A DNA stretch of 64,000 nt. Origin: Nakamurella sp. PAMC28650 (GTDB taxonomy: Bacteria > Actinomycetota > Actinomycetes > Mycobacteriales > Nakamurellaceae). Of this stretch, positions 40,277-50,800 are shown piece after piece. Every line of letters begins with the position of its first letter. Positions within the stretch are counted from its first letter, which is position 1. The translations under genes were made by a program, and so were the position numbers. The stretch is from the NCBI RefSeq assembly GCF_014303395.1, contig NZ_CP060298.1:4979001-5043000 (forward strand), given 5' to 3'. The notes under the pieces were generated by a model that worked only from the letters and a program-made list of their open reading frames with translations, searched no databases and was not told the origin of the DNA.

Positions 40277-40540
40277 GGAGAACCTCGACCCTCGCCGGCA
40301 TGGACGTCGCTGATCGTACGGGCGCGATACCGACCCACCGCGGCCACGATCAAACGGGGGCGCCGGTTCTCCACGTTACGATGGTCGGGCTTTCGACAGC
40401 GCCCGCGACACCCGCCGTCCGGCGGTCGACCCATCCCGAATCTGAGTGCAACGACGCTCGAGTCTCCCGACGAGGACACCTGTGGACATCGCTGCAACCG
40501 ACCTGCGGGCACCTGGCGAGCCCCCGAGGGCCGCCCGCGG

Positions 40541-42289
40541 ATGACTCGTCGGATCCCCCGATGGTTGGTGGCCGCGCTACCGGTACCCCTGTGGCTTCTG
40601 CTGCTCTACATCCTGTTCGCCCCGCTGCTCCGCGATCTGGGTGGGCCGCTGCCCGGTGGCGCCGACTCGATCCTGTACTCCTGGTACTTCAAGGACATCC
40701 AGGTCTCGCTCTGGAACGGCCGGAACCCGTTCTTCACCACCGCGATGAACGCGCCCACCGGACTGAACCTCATGTGGAACACGGCGATCGTCCTGCCCGC
40801 GTTCCTGATGACGCCGGTCACCGCCGCGCTCGGGGCCGGCACCTCGGTGGCGCTGCTGATGATCGCGGCCCCGCTCGCCGCCGCCGCGGTCTGCTACCGG
40901 GTGCTCTACCGGATGACCGGGAACCTGACGGCCGGGGCGGTCGGTGGCACCCTCTACGGCTTCGGCCCGTTCTACGCCGCGCAGCAGGGCCATGTGCATC
41001 TGACGCTCGGCGCGGTGTTCCTGCCGCTGATCCTGTCCCTGGGCTACCGGATGGTCGCCTCCGACGATCCGAGCTGGCGTCAGCTCGGCTGGCGTCTGGG
41101 CGTCGTCGTCGGCGTCACCATGCTGATCTCGGAGGAGATCGTCGCCATCGCTGCGATCGTGGCCCTGCTGTCGCTGGTCGTGCTCGCGCTGCGGTACCGG
41201 GATCGGGATCGGGATCGGACCAGGGTGCACAGAGCCAGGATCGCGAAGACGGCCGGGTGGGCCGCCGGTGTCGCCTTCGTCATCTGCGGCCCCTTCCTGC
41301 TGTACCAGTTCCTCGGACCGCTGGTGATCCGGCAGGGGTTCCACTCGAGCCTTGCGCTCGATCTGCTGTCCACCCTCCGGCCGGGCCAGAGCCTCTACTT
41401 CGCCACCGCCGCCGACGCCGCCGCGACCCGCCGGTTCCCGGCCGACGGTGTGGAGAACACCGGCTATCTCGGCCCCGTGCTGATCCTGGCGACCGTCCTG
41501 GCGTGCGTGGTGCTGCACCGGGCCGGGCAGCGGGCCCTCGTGTTCTGGTTGGTCTCGACCGGGGCGATCGCCTTCGGGCTGAGCCTGGGCACCTCGGTCA
41601 GGGTGAACGGGACCCAGACCTACCTTCCGACGCCGTGGTTCTTCCTCAGCCGGGTCCCCGTGCTGGAGACCGTGGTCCCGGCGCGTTTCAGCGTCGTCAC
41701 GCTGCTGGTGGTCGCCACCGTCCTCGCCTTCGGCATCGCCGCGCTGCCGCGGTCGGCCGGCGACCGGACCCGGCAGCGGGTGCGGTGGGTGGCCGCGGTG
41801 CTCGTGGTCGTCGGCCTGGCGGCCTGCTGGCCGGCCGCCGGCAGCCGGGATCGCCTCCGGGTGGCCACCCCGCAGTTCTTCACCACCAGCGCGGTCGACG
41901 CGATCGGGCGGAACTCTGTCGTGCTGGCCCTTCCCCAGAGCCAGTCGCCCAACGGCGCCGCCGCCGTCATGAAGTGGCAGATCGACGCCGACCTGCGATT
42001 CTCCATCATCGGCGGCTACAGCTACTTCAGCCGGGACGGGCAGCCGCACTACGAGGGCGACATGCCCTCCTACGGAGCTCTTCTGCAGCAGATCGGGGTC
42101 ACCGGCGTGGCGCCGACGGCTGCTCAGACCAGCACGGCCCGGCAGAGTCTCGCCGCCGGCGTCGGCGACTACGTGGTGGTCACCGACCAGGTCGCGCACC
42201 CGTCCGCCGTCGTCGACGCCCTTCCGGGCATCGCCGGATGTGCCCCGCAGCGGGTCAGCGACGTGTACCTGTGCAAGATCGTCAGATGA
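40541..42289 (+). CDS. polytopic GT-C-like membrane protein
   Basis: 582 residues with about 11 hydrophobic segments and a soluble C-terminal domain of about 130 residues (TTSAVDAIGRNSVVLALPQS onward). The first external loop, GGADSILYSWYFKDIQVSLW, and NAPTGLNLMWNTAI resemble actinobacterial glycosyltransferase-C-fold or YfhO-like proteins that use lipid-linked sugars. The acidic Asp in GGADS is a candidate catalytic residue. The ATG at 40541 is preceded by GAGGG at 12 bases; long open frames upstream are not coding in character. Its stop overlaps the P450 start (ATGA), so the two are coupled. Function uncertain. Confidence 0.7.
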   Translation: MTRRIPRWLVAALPVPLWLLLLYILFAPLLRDLGGPLPGGADSILYSWYFKDIQVSLWNGRNPFFTTAMNAPTGLNLMWNTAIVLPAFLMTPVTAALGAGTSVALLMIAAPLAAAAVCYRVLYRMTGNLTAGAVGGTLYGFGPFYAAQQGHVHLTLGAVFLPLILSLGYRMVASDDPSWRQLGWRLGVVVGVTMLISEEIVAIAAIVALLSLVVLALRYRDRDRDRTRVHRARIAKTAGWAAGVAFVICGPFLLYQFLGPLVIRQGFHSSLALDLLSTLRPGQSLYFATAADAAATRRFPADGVENTGYLGPVLILATVLACVVLHRAGQRALVFWLVSTGAIAFGLSLGTSVRVNGTQTYLPTPWFFLSRVPVLETVVPARFSVVTLLVVATVLAFGIAALPRSAGDRTRQRVRWVAAVLVVVGLAACWPAAGSRDRLRVATPQFFTTSAVDAIGRNSVVLALPQSQSPNGAAAVMKWQIDADLRFSIIGGYSYFSRDGQPHYEGDMPSYGALLQQIGVTGVAPTAAQTSTARQSLAAGVGDYVVVTDQVAHPSAVVDALPGIAGCAPQRVSDVYLCKIVR

Positions 42290-43437
42290 CGTCGGCGCTC
42301 TCCCCGTCGGTGGCGACCTTGACGGCCGACCCCCATCCCTCGTTGGCCCGCATCCGCGACGCCGGTCCGATCGGTCGGGTGGAATCGATCGGCGGGTGGA
42401 TGGTCGTCGGGCACGCCCTGGCCGTCCAGGTGATGCGCGACGCGGTGACGTTCACGGTGGACGATCCCCGGTTCACCACCGGCCGCGTCGTCGGCCCGAG
42501 CATGCTGTCCACCGACGGACCCGAGCACGCACGTCATCGGCAGCCGTTCCTGGCCCCGTTCACGCCCCGCTCGTCGCGGGCCTACTTCGAGGATTTCGTG
42601 GCACGGGAGTCGACCCGTCTGCTCTCCCTCACGGCGCCAACGGGTTCCGCCGAGTTCCGCACCGCGCTGGCGGCTCCGCTGGCGACGGCGTGCATGCAGT
42701 CGGCGCTCGGGTTGGAACGCATCCCGGTGGCCGAGCTGCTGGGCTGGTACGGCGACATCGTCCAGGCGGTGGCCGACATCACCGCGGGCGCCGCGCTTCC
42801 CGCATCGGGTCCGGCGGCCTACGCCTCGCTCGGTGCGGCCGTGCAGTCGACCATTGCCGAAGGGAAGGGCTTTCTTCGCGAGATTGCCTGCGCTGCCGGT
42901 GATCTGAGCATGGCCGAGTTGCTCTCGAACACCGCCGTGCTGCTCTTCGGCGGCATCGAGACCACCGAGGGCATGGTGTCGAACCTGCTGCTGCACCTGC
43001 TGTCCGACGCCGACGTGATGCAATCGGTCCGCGCCGACCCGGCCCAGCTGGACGCCGTGATCGAGGAATCCCTGCGCCTCGAACCGGCCGCCGCGGTGAT
43101 CGATCGCTACGCCACGGCCGACGTATCGCTCGGTGGCGTGCACATGCGGCGCGGTGACCTGGTGGTCGTCTCGCTGGCCGGCGCCAACCGCGACCCGGCC
43201 GTGTTCGCCGACCCCGACCGGTTCGACCCGCACCGGCCGAACCTGGGTCGGCAGCTGTCGTTCGCGCAGGGCCCCCACGTGTGTCTCGGGCTCCACCTGG
43301 CCAGGTTGCAGGCCCGGCGTGCGGCCCTGGACGTCCTGGCCCTGCCGGGCGTGGCACTGGATGTGGACCGGACGACCCCGCCCTCCGGTCTGGTGTTCCG
43401 CAAGCCCTCCGCAGTCTGGGCCACCTGGTCGGTGTGA
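42286..43437 (+). CDS. cytochrome P450
   Basis: 383-residue haem monooxygenase of the soluble bacterial class. I-helix LLFGGIETTEG holds the acid-alcohol pair, K-helix is EESLRLEP (ExxR), and the haem loop FAQGPHVCLGLHLARLQ gives the axial Cys333. It needs a ferredoxin and reductase; fdxA lies at 15.3 kb but no reductase is close. The ATG at 42286 overlaps the stop of the membrane protein gene by four bases. Substrate unknown; coupling to a glycosyltransferase-like protein suggests a shared lipid or glycan product. Confidence 0.95.
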   Translation: MTSALSPSVATLTADPHPSLARIRDAGPIGRVESIGGWMVVGHALAVQVMRDAVTFTVDDPRFTTGRVVGPSMLSTDGPEHARHRQPFLAPFTPRSSRAYFEDFVARESTRLLSLTAPTGSAEFRTALAAPLATACMQSALGLERIPVAELLGWYGDIVQAVADITAGAALPASGPAAYASLGAAVQSTIAEGKGFLREIACAAGDLSMAELLSNTAVLLFGGIETTEGMVSNLLLHLLSDADVMQSVRADPAQLDAVIEESLRLEPAAAVIDRYATADVSLGGVHMRRGDLVVVSLAGANRDPAVFADPDRFDPHRPNLGRQLSFAQGPHVCLGLHLARLQARRAALDVLALPGVALDVDRTTPPSGLVFRKPSAVWATWSV

Positions 43438-43568
43438 TCCGGACGCCATGGCGGTGCAGCGGATCAGCGGGTGCGCTCGGTCGGCGTTCCCGACGGTCAA
43501 CACCTCGGGCACGACGTCCGAGTGTCCGTAGCGGGTCGCACGCTTCGAGCACGCGCCATACTCGTCGG

Positions 43569-44501
43569 GTGAGCAACCCACACTGGACCGCGGACGACAT
43601 ACCCGACCAGACGGGCCGGACCGTCATCGTGACGGGGGCCAACAGCGGCCTTGGCCTGGCCGCGACCGGGGACCTGGCGCGGCGCGGCGCGCAGGTCATC
43701 CTCGGCGTGCGGAACGAGGCCAGAGGCCGGGCGGCAGTGGCGCAGATCCTCGCGGCCCAGCCCGGGGCGGCCCTCCAGGTGCGCGTCGTCGACCTGACCG
43801 ACCTCGATTCGGTACGCACCTTCGCGGCCGGGCTGCACGCCGACGGCGTCGTCGTCGACATCCTGATCAACAACGCGGGCGTCATGATGCCGCCGCGCTC
43901 GCTGAGTGCTCAGGGCAACGAGACCCAGTTCGCCGGCAACCATCTCGGGCACTTCGCGCTGACCGGGCTGATCCTGGACCTGATCGGCGGGACCGATCCC
44001 AGGGTGGTGACGGTCAGCTCCACGCTGCACAGACGGGGATCCATCCACTTCGACGACCTGACGGGCGCGCAGTCGTATTCGCCCGCCGCCTTCTACTCCC
44101 AGTCGAAATTCGCCAACGTGCTCTTCGGCCTGGAACTGGATCGCCGCCTCCGTGCGGCGGGGTCGCCCATCCGCAGCCTGCTGGCCCATCCCGGCTACTC
44201 GGCCACGAACCTGCAGACGACCGGTCCGACCGGGCTGATGAAGTTCGCGGGCCGGATCGGCAATCTGGTGATGGCCCAGAACGTCGCGATGGGCGCGCTG
44301 CCCGAGCTCTACGCGGCAACCGCACCCGACGTCGCGGGTGGGCAGTTCTACGGGCCGGACGGCCGCGGCGAGACCAGGGGGTACCCGACGATCGTCCAGC
44401 CCACCCCTGCCGCCACCGACGTCGCCACCGCCCGACGGCTGTGGGACGTCTCGGAGGAACTCACCGGCGTCTCGTTCGACCTGCCGGTTCCCTCCGCCTG
44501 A
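43569..44501 (+). CDS. short-chain dehydrogenase/reductase (retinol dehydrogenase-like)
   Basis: 310 residues with Rossmann motif VTGANSGLG (21-29), NNAGVMMPP, catalytic Ser in VVTVSSTLHRRG and YSQSK (Tyr176, Lys180). The longer C-terminus and LGVRNEARG after the second strand, where the arginine would contact NADP phosphate, match the retinol-dehydrogenase/protochlorophyllide-reductase-like SDR group common in actinobacteria. The GTG at 43569 starts the protein; 131 bases separate it from the P450 gene, so shared regulation is possible. Substrate unknown. Confidence 0.9.
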   Translation: MSNPHWTADDIPDQTGRTVIVTGANSGLGLAATGDLARRGAQVILGVRNEARGRAAVAQILAAQPGAALQVRVVDLTDLDSVRTFAAGLHADGVVVDILINNAGVMMPPRSLSAQGNETQFAGNHLGHFALTGLILDLIGGTDPRVVTVSSTLHRRGSIHFDDLTGAQSYSPAAFYSQSKFANVLFGLELDRRLRAAGSPIRSLLAHPGYSATNLQTTGPTGLMKFAGRIGNLVMAQNVAMGALPELYAATAPDVAGGQFYGPDGRGETRGYPTIVQPTPAATDVATARRLWDVSEELTGVSFDLPVPSA

Positions 44502-44580
44502 CGAAGGCGCATCGTGCCCGGCGATGCCCACCGACAGGGACCGACCGATGATCGTGCTCCACCGACGGAAGGATCCAGCC

Positions 44581-44874
44581 ATGGCTGCAGTCGACTCGCT
44601 CACCAGGACGGCCAGCAGGATGCTGGCGGGCTCCGGGATCGATCTGGACCCGGTCTTCCCCGATGAGGTCGACGACGGCTTCCGCTGGGGCGTCGCGCGG
44701 CTCCCCCGTCCCGGTCAGGCCGCGAAGATCGAAGTGCTGGTAGGAGTTCCGACCAACGGCCGGTTCACCGCAGAGGATCTGGTGACGGCATTTCGGGAGG
44801 GGGCACAGGACCTCCTGGCACTGACGGCGGACGAAGACCTGGAGGTCGGCAGCTTCCGGTTCGAGATCTACTGA
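44581..44874 (+). CDS. small acidic protein of unknown function
   Basis: 97 residues; MAAVDSLTRTASRMLAG, a central VDDGFRWGVARLPRPGQAAKIEV and an acidic C-terminus ending DEDLEVGSFRFEIY. I do not recognise a family. GGAAGGA is 8 bases before the ATG at 44581, a good ribosome site; in-frame starts further upstream are possible. No membrane segment or signal. It is probably cytoplasmic and lies 79 bases after the SDR gene. Confidence 0.55.
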   Translation: MAAVDSLTRTASRMLAGSGIDLDPVFPDEVDDGFRWGVARLPRPGQAAKIEVLVGVPTNGRFTAEDLVTAFREGAQDLLALTADEDLEVGSFRFEIY

Positions 44875-45006
44875 GACGCTGCGGCTGTCGACCGGTGCGT
44901 CACCACCGGTGCGACCACGGGATCACACCGGCCGGAGTGGCTGTGGCAGTGACAGTGGTTGCGGCAGTGACAGTGGCTGCAGCAGCGGGCGCGCGGCACG
45001 GCGCGG

Positions 45007-45627
45007 CTACTGCGGCAGGTTGTCCCTGGCCCACATCGCCGCGCTGGTGCGGTCGGCCACCCCGAGGCGGCGGAACACGTGGCCGGTGTGGACTTTCACG
45101 GTTCGCTCGGTGATCCCCAGCTCCCGACCGATCTGCCGGTTCGAGAGGCCCTTGGTGATCAACGTCAGCACCTGACGTTCCCGCACGCTGAGCGAGTCAC
45201 CGGGTCTGGTCCGCGCCGCGGGCAACAGGGCCGATGCCACCCGCGGATCCAGGGGGGTGTGACCCTGGGCGGCCGAGCGGATTCCCGAGAGCAGCCCCCT
45301 CGGGTCGGAATCCTTGAGCAGGTAACCGATCGCGCCCGCCTCCAGAGCCAGCGCCACCCGATTCTGATCGTGGAACGAGGTGAGCACCACGATCCGGGTC
45401 CCCGGGCACGACGCGAGGACCCGGCGGGTGGCCTCCACTCCGTCGATCCCCGGCATGGAGAGGTCCATCAGCACGATGTCCGGCCGGAGTTCGACGGCCC
45501 GTTCGACCGCCTCTTCGCCTCCGGCGGCCACCCCGACCACCAACAGGTCAGGAGTGCTCTGGATCAGGCTGGCCATCCCGGTGCGGACCAGCGGATGGTC
45601 GTCGACGAGCAGGATCGAGACCGTCAT
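45007..45627 (-). CDS. LuxR/NarL-type response regulator
   Basis: 206 residues: a receiver domain with acidic pocket VDDHP and phosphoacceptor Asp55 in IVLMDLSMPG, then a LuxR-type helix-turn-helix (LSVRERQVLTLITKGLSNRQIGRELGITERTVKVHTGHVF). Its ATG overlaps the stop of the sensor kinase gene (ATGA), so the two form one two-component system. Targets unknown; the cotranscribed exported protein at 47 kb is a likely member of the regulon. Confidence 0.94.
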   Translation of the reverse strand: MTVSILLVDDHPLVRTGMASLIQSTPDLLVVGVAAGGEEAVERAVELRPDIVLMDLSMPGIDGVEATRRVLASCPGTRIVVLTSFHDQNRVALALEAGAIGYLLKDSDPRGLLSGIRSAAQGHTPLDPRVASALLPAARTRPGDSLSVRERQVLTLITKGLSNRQIGRELGITERTVKVHTGHVFRRLGVADRTSAAMWARDNLPQ

Positions 45628-46994
45628 CGGCGCAGCAACCGCAGTTGCCAGGTGGTGCCCGCTCCGGGGGTACTGGACAGCCGGAGATCGGCGCCGCCGT
45701 CGGCCGCCACGTCGGCCAGGACCCGCAGTCCGAAGTGCCCCTCCTCGGGGTGCGCCAGCGCCTGGTGCACGTCGAAACCCACTCCGTCGTCGGCGATCTC
45801 CAGGATCACTGATTTCCCATGTGCGAACGATGTCACCTGCACGCTCTGCGCCGCAGCGTGTTTGGCCACGTTGTTGAGGCACTCCTGGGTGACGCGGTAG
45901 ATCAGGCGGTCTTCCACCGGCTCGAGACCGAGGTCGGGCGCCAGATCCAGGGACACGTCCAGCCCTCGCGATCGGAGGCTGGCCGCCAGATCCTCCAGCG
46001 CCGCAGGCAGCCCGGCTGACGCCAGGTTGGGTGGGTAGATCTCCACCAGCAGGGACCGTAGCCCGCCGATGCTGGTGCGGACCGTGCCGGCCGCGGACCG
46101 TAGGTCAGCGGCCAGCACCGGTCGTCCCTGGGCCGCAGCGAGTTCCGCGGCACCGGCGACCGCGAAGGAGGTGGCGACCAGATCCTGCACCACACCGTCA
46201 TGCAGCGTGCCGGCGATGCGTCGCCGTTCCTGGGTGGAGGCGTCGACGGCCCGCTGCAGCAGCGACTCGCGTTGACGCTGCGCGCGGTTCAGTCGGTCCA
46301 GCAACCTCCACATGATCGGCAGCAGCAGCAGGACCAGCACCAGCAGGCTGCTCAGGGTGATCCCGGCAAAGCCCCGCCACAGTTCTCCACTGCGCGCGGT
46401 GACCTCGTCGTAGCGGAAGTAGGTCTCGAACAGCATCGGTCGACCGGACGAGGTCCACACCGGCCGATACACCTCGAGCAGCTTGACACTTGCTTTCTCG
46501 TAGATGTTCTCGGGCGCCTGGAGGTCGGAGACGTCCGCGCGCAGCTTCGGGTTGGAGAGCACGTCACGCTCGTCCGCCCCCAGCGGGAACGTCTGGCCGA
46601 TCAACAGCGGTTCGTCGGAGTAGAGGATCCGGCCTTCCGGGTTCCAGATCTTGACGCGAACGATCGAGGTGCTGAGGACCTGCTCGCGGATCACCTTGCC
46701 GATGGCGGCCAGCGCGGCCGCGTCGCCGGTCAGCAGGCCGTCGGTGAGGACGGGCTGGACCACCGCCTCGGCCAGCAGGTCGGCCGTTTTCGCCGCATCG
46801 TTGACTGCTTCGGCCTCGGCCAGCCGCCGGGCGGCGACGACCCCGACGAGCGCCACCGCCAGGATCACGATGACTGCACCGACGATCACCTGGATGAAGA
46901 TGCGGCGACGACGCAGTGGAGGATCGGGCGGCTCGGCACGGGCGGCGGCGATGCCGACCCATGTCGGCCGGGCCTCAATCTCGAACACGCTCAT
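45624..46994 (-). CDS. sensor histidine kinase, NarL-partner (HisKA_3) type
   Basis: 456 residues: membrane segment 1 (about 32-54), an external sensor domain of about 150 residues (KIWNPEGRILYSDEPLLIG..., reminiscent of a cache/PAS-like sensor), segment 2 (about 206-228), then HisKA_3 with ERRRIAGTLHDGVVQDLVA (phosphorylated His near 264) and an HATPase with ECLNNVAKHAAA, ADDGVGF and GHFGLRVL. Its start overlaps the stop of the exported protein gene and its stop overlaps the regulator start. Signal unknown. Confidence 0.93.
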   Translation of the reverse strand: MSVFEIEARPTWVGIAAARAEPPDPPLRRRRIFIQVIVGAVIVILAVALVGVVAARRLAEAEAVNDAAKTADLLAEAVVQPVLTDGLLTGDAAALAAIGKVIREQVLSTSIVRVKIWNPEGRILYSDEPLLIGQTFPLGADERDVLSNPKLRADVSDLQAPENIYEKASVKLLEVYRPVWTSSGRPMLFETYFRYDEVTARSGELWRGFAGITLSSLLVLVLLLLPIMWRLLDRLNRAQRQRESLLQRAVDASTQERRRIAGTLHDGVVQDLVATSFAVAGAAELAAAQGRPVLAADLRSAAGTVRTSIGGLRSLLVEIYPPNLASAGLPAALEDLAASLRSRGLDVSLDLAPDLGLEPVEDRLIYRVTQECLNNVAKHAAAQSVQVTSFAHGKSVILEIADDGVGFDVHQALAHPEEGHFGLRVLADVAADGGADLRLSSTPGAGTTWQLRLLRR

Positions 46995-47680
46995 CGATGA
47001 CCGGCACCGTCGTCCTTCCCACCGCGTCCGCTGTTGCCGCCCTGCCCGCTCCCGGAGGCAACTCCGCCATTGTCGCCCCTGGAAGCGCTCGCGCTACCCG
47101 ATACCGAGGTCTTTCGGTCCTCCGTGCTCGTCACGGGGTGGCTCGTGGGGTCTTCGCCGGGTTCGATCGAATCCGTCGCCGTCGGGGTGGGGCGCATCGA
47201 CCTGGTCTCGCGCGTGGCATCGACGGTACTGGTCGCCCGCTGACCGCCGTTGTCGTCTCCCGGCTCGACCGCTGTCCCGTGGTCGTCGCCCAGCTCAGCA
47301 GTCGAGGTGCCAGATGGCGTCACGTCGTCGTGCGAGCCCCGGCTTCCGGTCGAGGACGGGCTGCCGGTCGAGGAGGGGCTGCCGGTCGAGGACGGGCTGC
47401 CGGTCGAGGACGGGCCCGTGGTCTGCGAGCCGTGCGTCCGTGACGTCGCGGACGATCTCGTCGTCTGCGGGGTCGGAGCAAGGGTGATGGTGGTCTGCGT
47501 CGACGTGGCGGGGCCGGAAGTGTTCGTGGGATCCCTTCCGTGGTCGTCGGCGACCAGGATCGCGCTCGGCGGGATCCGGACCGGAACGCTCTGTCCGAAC
47601 GAGGCGTTGCCGATCAGTCCCAGGGTCGCGGGTACCGCGGCGGCGAGGGTCAGTCCGGTGATCACGAGTGCACGCTTCAT
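46991..47680 (-). CDS. Ser/Thr-rich exported protein, first gene of the two-component operon
   Basis: 229 residues. A signal peptide (MKRALVITGLTLAAAVPATLGLIG) precedes an almost wholly disordered chain rich in Ser, Thr, Gly and Asp. A block of repeated SSTGSP lies near residues 89-112, and the tail is basic/glycine-rich. No fold is recognisable. Its stop overlaps the sensor-kinase start (ATGA). Probably secreted or wall-associated and possibly heavily O-mannosylated. It may act as a ligand or target of the kinase; that is inference from coupling only. Confidence 0.75.
   Translation of the reverse strand: MKRALVITGLTLAAAVPATLGLIGNASFGQSVPVRIPPSAILVADDHGRDPTNTSGPATSTQTTITLAPTPQTTRSSATSRTHGSQTTGPSSTGSPSSTGSPSSTGSPSSTGSRGSHDDVTPSGTSTAELGDDHGTAVEPGDDNGGQRATSTVDATRETRSMRPTPTATDSIEPGEDPTSHPVTSTEDRKTSVSGSASASRGDNGGVASGSGQGGNSGRGGKDDGAGHR
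47345..47416. repeat. 18-base minisatellite inside the exported protein gene
   Basis: Four tandem copies of CCGGTCGAGGACGGGCTG (one substitution in the second, two in the last), encoding the SSTGSP repeats. As the unit is a multiple of three, copy number can change without a frameshift. Confidence 0.85.
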
Positions 47681-47853
47681 CTTGGGTCCCTTGTTCGAGG
47701 TGTCTGCTGGTGTACCTCTCCTTTCTTCCGCGCGGCTGGTAGGCCGGACAAGTGGACCTTGGTACTAGTACCGGGCAGCCGGTGGCAAGAGACGGCCCAG
47801 GCCTCGTCGACCGATGGTCCGGCCATCGGCCGGGTCCACATCAGAGATGGACG

Positions 47854-50800
47854 TCAGCTACCGATCACCATCCGGTCCGAGCTGCCACGGCCGAAGGTCT
47901 CCGGCGCGTAGACCTGCTCGGCCCGGGTCGGCGGGGCGACGAAGGCGCCGGCGGTGGTGGCCTGCGCCAGGTAGCTGTACTGGTAGACGCCGCCCGGCAG
48001 CGAGGTGGCGAAGGCTTCCGCGCGGTCGTCCCGCAGGTTCTGGTGGTCGTACCAGGTCGGATTCCAGGTCGCCGGCAGTGGACCGGAACCCGGCTGGCCC
48101 GCCTTCGGGTCGAGATCCGTTGGCGTGGTGGCAAGGTCGGGGTTCAGGATCTCCAGCCCGGCCGGTAGTGGATCGATCAGCGCGACGCGGGTCCGAGCGC
48201 TCCGGGACACCATCTCCAGTTGTACCTGGACCCGGGCCCCGGCCTTGATGTGCCACGTTCCGGTGGCGTCGCGGGTGACGTCAGCCGGATGGTCGACGGC
48301 CTGATAGGTACGGGAGACGACGAACCCGCGGTCGAGGGGTGTGATTTTCAGGTCCGAGGGAGCGGTCTGGATCCCCAGGCGGTAGTAGAGACGTCCGGTG
48401 CCGTCGTTCTGCAACGTCACGTCGTCATTCGCCGTTCCGACGAGTACCGCGGTCGGGATCGTCGCCGTCGCCCGCTCGGTGGTGTGCCCGTGGAACACGT
48501 GCTGCCCGGCAAACTTGTCCCCGAGCCACACGCCGGCCACAAAGTTGGCGCTCGTCCCTTCGAAGGCGTCGTAGAAGTGCCGCAGCGCCAGCAGGATGAA
48601 CGCGTTCTCCTGGACGTTGGCCCAGCGCCCTTCGGTCTGTCCAGCCATCAGGCCGGAGACGATCTTGGGGATCAGGTCGCTCTTCGGCGCCACCGTGATG
48701 AGCGCGTCCAGGATCAGGCCGTCGGTGCGGCGGTCGGACTGCAACGTCGTCCAGGACCCGTCGTCGACCTTGTTGGTGAACGTCACCGACCCGGCATCGT
48801 CGGCGGCCGCGTTGCCGATCAACTGTTGCAGGGCAGCAACGGTTTTCGGATCAGTCACGACCGGTAGCAGCCACGCCACCGCGTCCAGCGGCAACGCTGC
48901 CCCCCGCCCGGCCGCCAATGCCTGCGCGCCGGCGCCATCGCGGTGCCCGGACTGCACCCGGACGTTGAAGGCATAGGCCTGCAGGGTGTCCCGGGTGGCC
49001 TGGTCGGTATCGGCGGGGATGTGGGAGTTCATCCCGCTCAGATACTGATCCGCCCGCGCCAGGGTGTCCTTCGAGACGACGATGCCCCGGTGCGCGGCCA
49101 CCAGCAGCGCCTGGGTCGCCTGGATCGAGTTGAACGGATCCGACCGGTCGCCGTGCCGCCAGTACGGAAATCCGCCGTCATCGTTCTGCAGCGCCGTCAG
49201 TTTCGTCACGTCCCCGGCCACCAGGGCTTTCAGTGAATCGGCCGACGGCAGTCCCGGCGCCGAGAACGCTGTGAGCACGTCACCGAGGGAGCCGATCGCG
49301 ATGATCTGACCGGCGAACGAGTCGGAGCTGTCGTAGTCGTAGTCGGCCAGGTAGCCGACGGCGTCCGTGAGCTGTTGCAGTGCAGTCGATGACGTGCTGA
49401 TCTGCAGGCCACCGAACTGGCTGACGACGCCGGTCGGCGCAGTCACCCTCTGCAGCAGTGTCTCGCCGCTGCCGATCACGCCGTAGGACGCGAAGGTCTC
49501 CGTGGTGGTCGGCGTGTAGACGGGTAGGTCCACCGAGGCGGCATCGGCTGCGCTCCCGCTGACCGCGGCCACCCGGAGCTTGGCCGTGCCGGCCTGGTCC
49601 GCCGACACCGGGAAGAGAACCTCGACCCGGCCCTGCGCGGGCACCGTGACCCGCTGCCCGGCCGCGCTCCTGATCTCGAGGTTGGCCGCCTGGAGCACCA
49701 CGTCGGTGGTCAGCGGCGCATCGGTCTGGTTCTGCAACAGGACCGGAAGCTCGAAGGTGTCGCCGAAGTTCAGAAAGCGCGGCGCCGAGGGTCGAACGGT
49801 CAGGGGCAGGGCCGCGGTGATGGTCGACTCGGCCGACCCGAACTGGTCGGTGCCCGCTACCGCGACCACCATCACCCGGTAGCGGGTGAGACTGTCCGGC
49901 AACGACAGCGCGATGGTGGCCTTCCCTCGGGCATCTGTGGTTGCCGACGGGACGAAAAGGGCCAGGGCGTCGAAGTTCTGGCGTTGGGCGATCGGCGCTG
50001 TGGGCGAGTCCGACAGGGCCTTCGCCTTCCCGACGCCCGAATTGGACGCTGCCGAGTCGGACGACTGGGCCGGAGCCCCCGGAGCCGCCGCCGGGGCGGG
50101 GGCGCCCGACGCCGCAGCGGCCGAGCTGGCCCGGGGGGGCTGCAGCCCCGACCGCTGCTGCGGCGATGGCGGGTCCGCCAACATCACCGTCGACCGTCCG
50201 TACACCGCTTCCAGATTGTCCGGCAGGTCCGGATAGAACGCCTGCAATGGGTCGGGTAGTTGGTCACCGCCCAGGGCCAGCACGGCCTCGTCGGCCACGA
50301 CGAGCTCGAACTCGCTGCCCACCATCGGTTTTCCGCTCTGATCGGTCACCGTGACATCGATGGCGGTGGACCCTCCGGGAGTCACCGACTTCTGGCGGGG
50401 CACCGCGGTGACCTTCAGCGTGCGCGCCAGGGTGGAGACGGTGAGGCGGATCCGACCGGTCGCGTAGGCCGGACGCGGGATGCTGTCGGTGCCGCCGGCC
50501 GCCCGGGCAGCGGTGCCGACGACCTCGATCGAGGCGGTGATGCCCGGCAGCTCGGCCGCGGTGATCGGCACCTTCACCACCGCCGAACCGTTCGCCACCG
50601 AAAACGCGGTGGTGCTGACGATCCCGTGGTGGATCACGGTCAGCAGGCCGCTGCCGGACTTGATCGGGGACTGCACGAGCAACCGCGCCGACCCCCCCGG
50701 CTGGTAGACCTTCTGGTCCGGCACCAGGGTCAGCTGCTGTAGTTCGACCGAGTTGTCCACCGCCCCGTCGAGGCCGGCCACCCAGCGGGTCAGCTGCGAC

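Noticed and set aside
37892-40540. Very long plus-strand open frame leading into the GT-C-like gene
   Set aside because: It is antisense to the thiamine operon and the GT87 gene, is Arg/Gly/Gln/His-rich without any domain, and arises from high GC; only the part from 40541 codes.
44943-44985. GGCAGTGACAGTGG direct repeat as a gene segment
   Set aside because: Only two copies in the gap between convergent genes; the frame across it has no ribosome site or conserved sequence.
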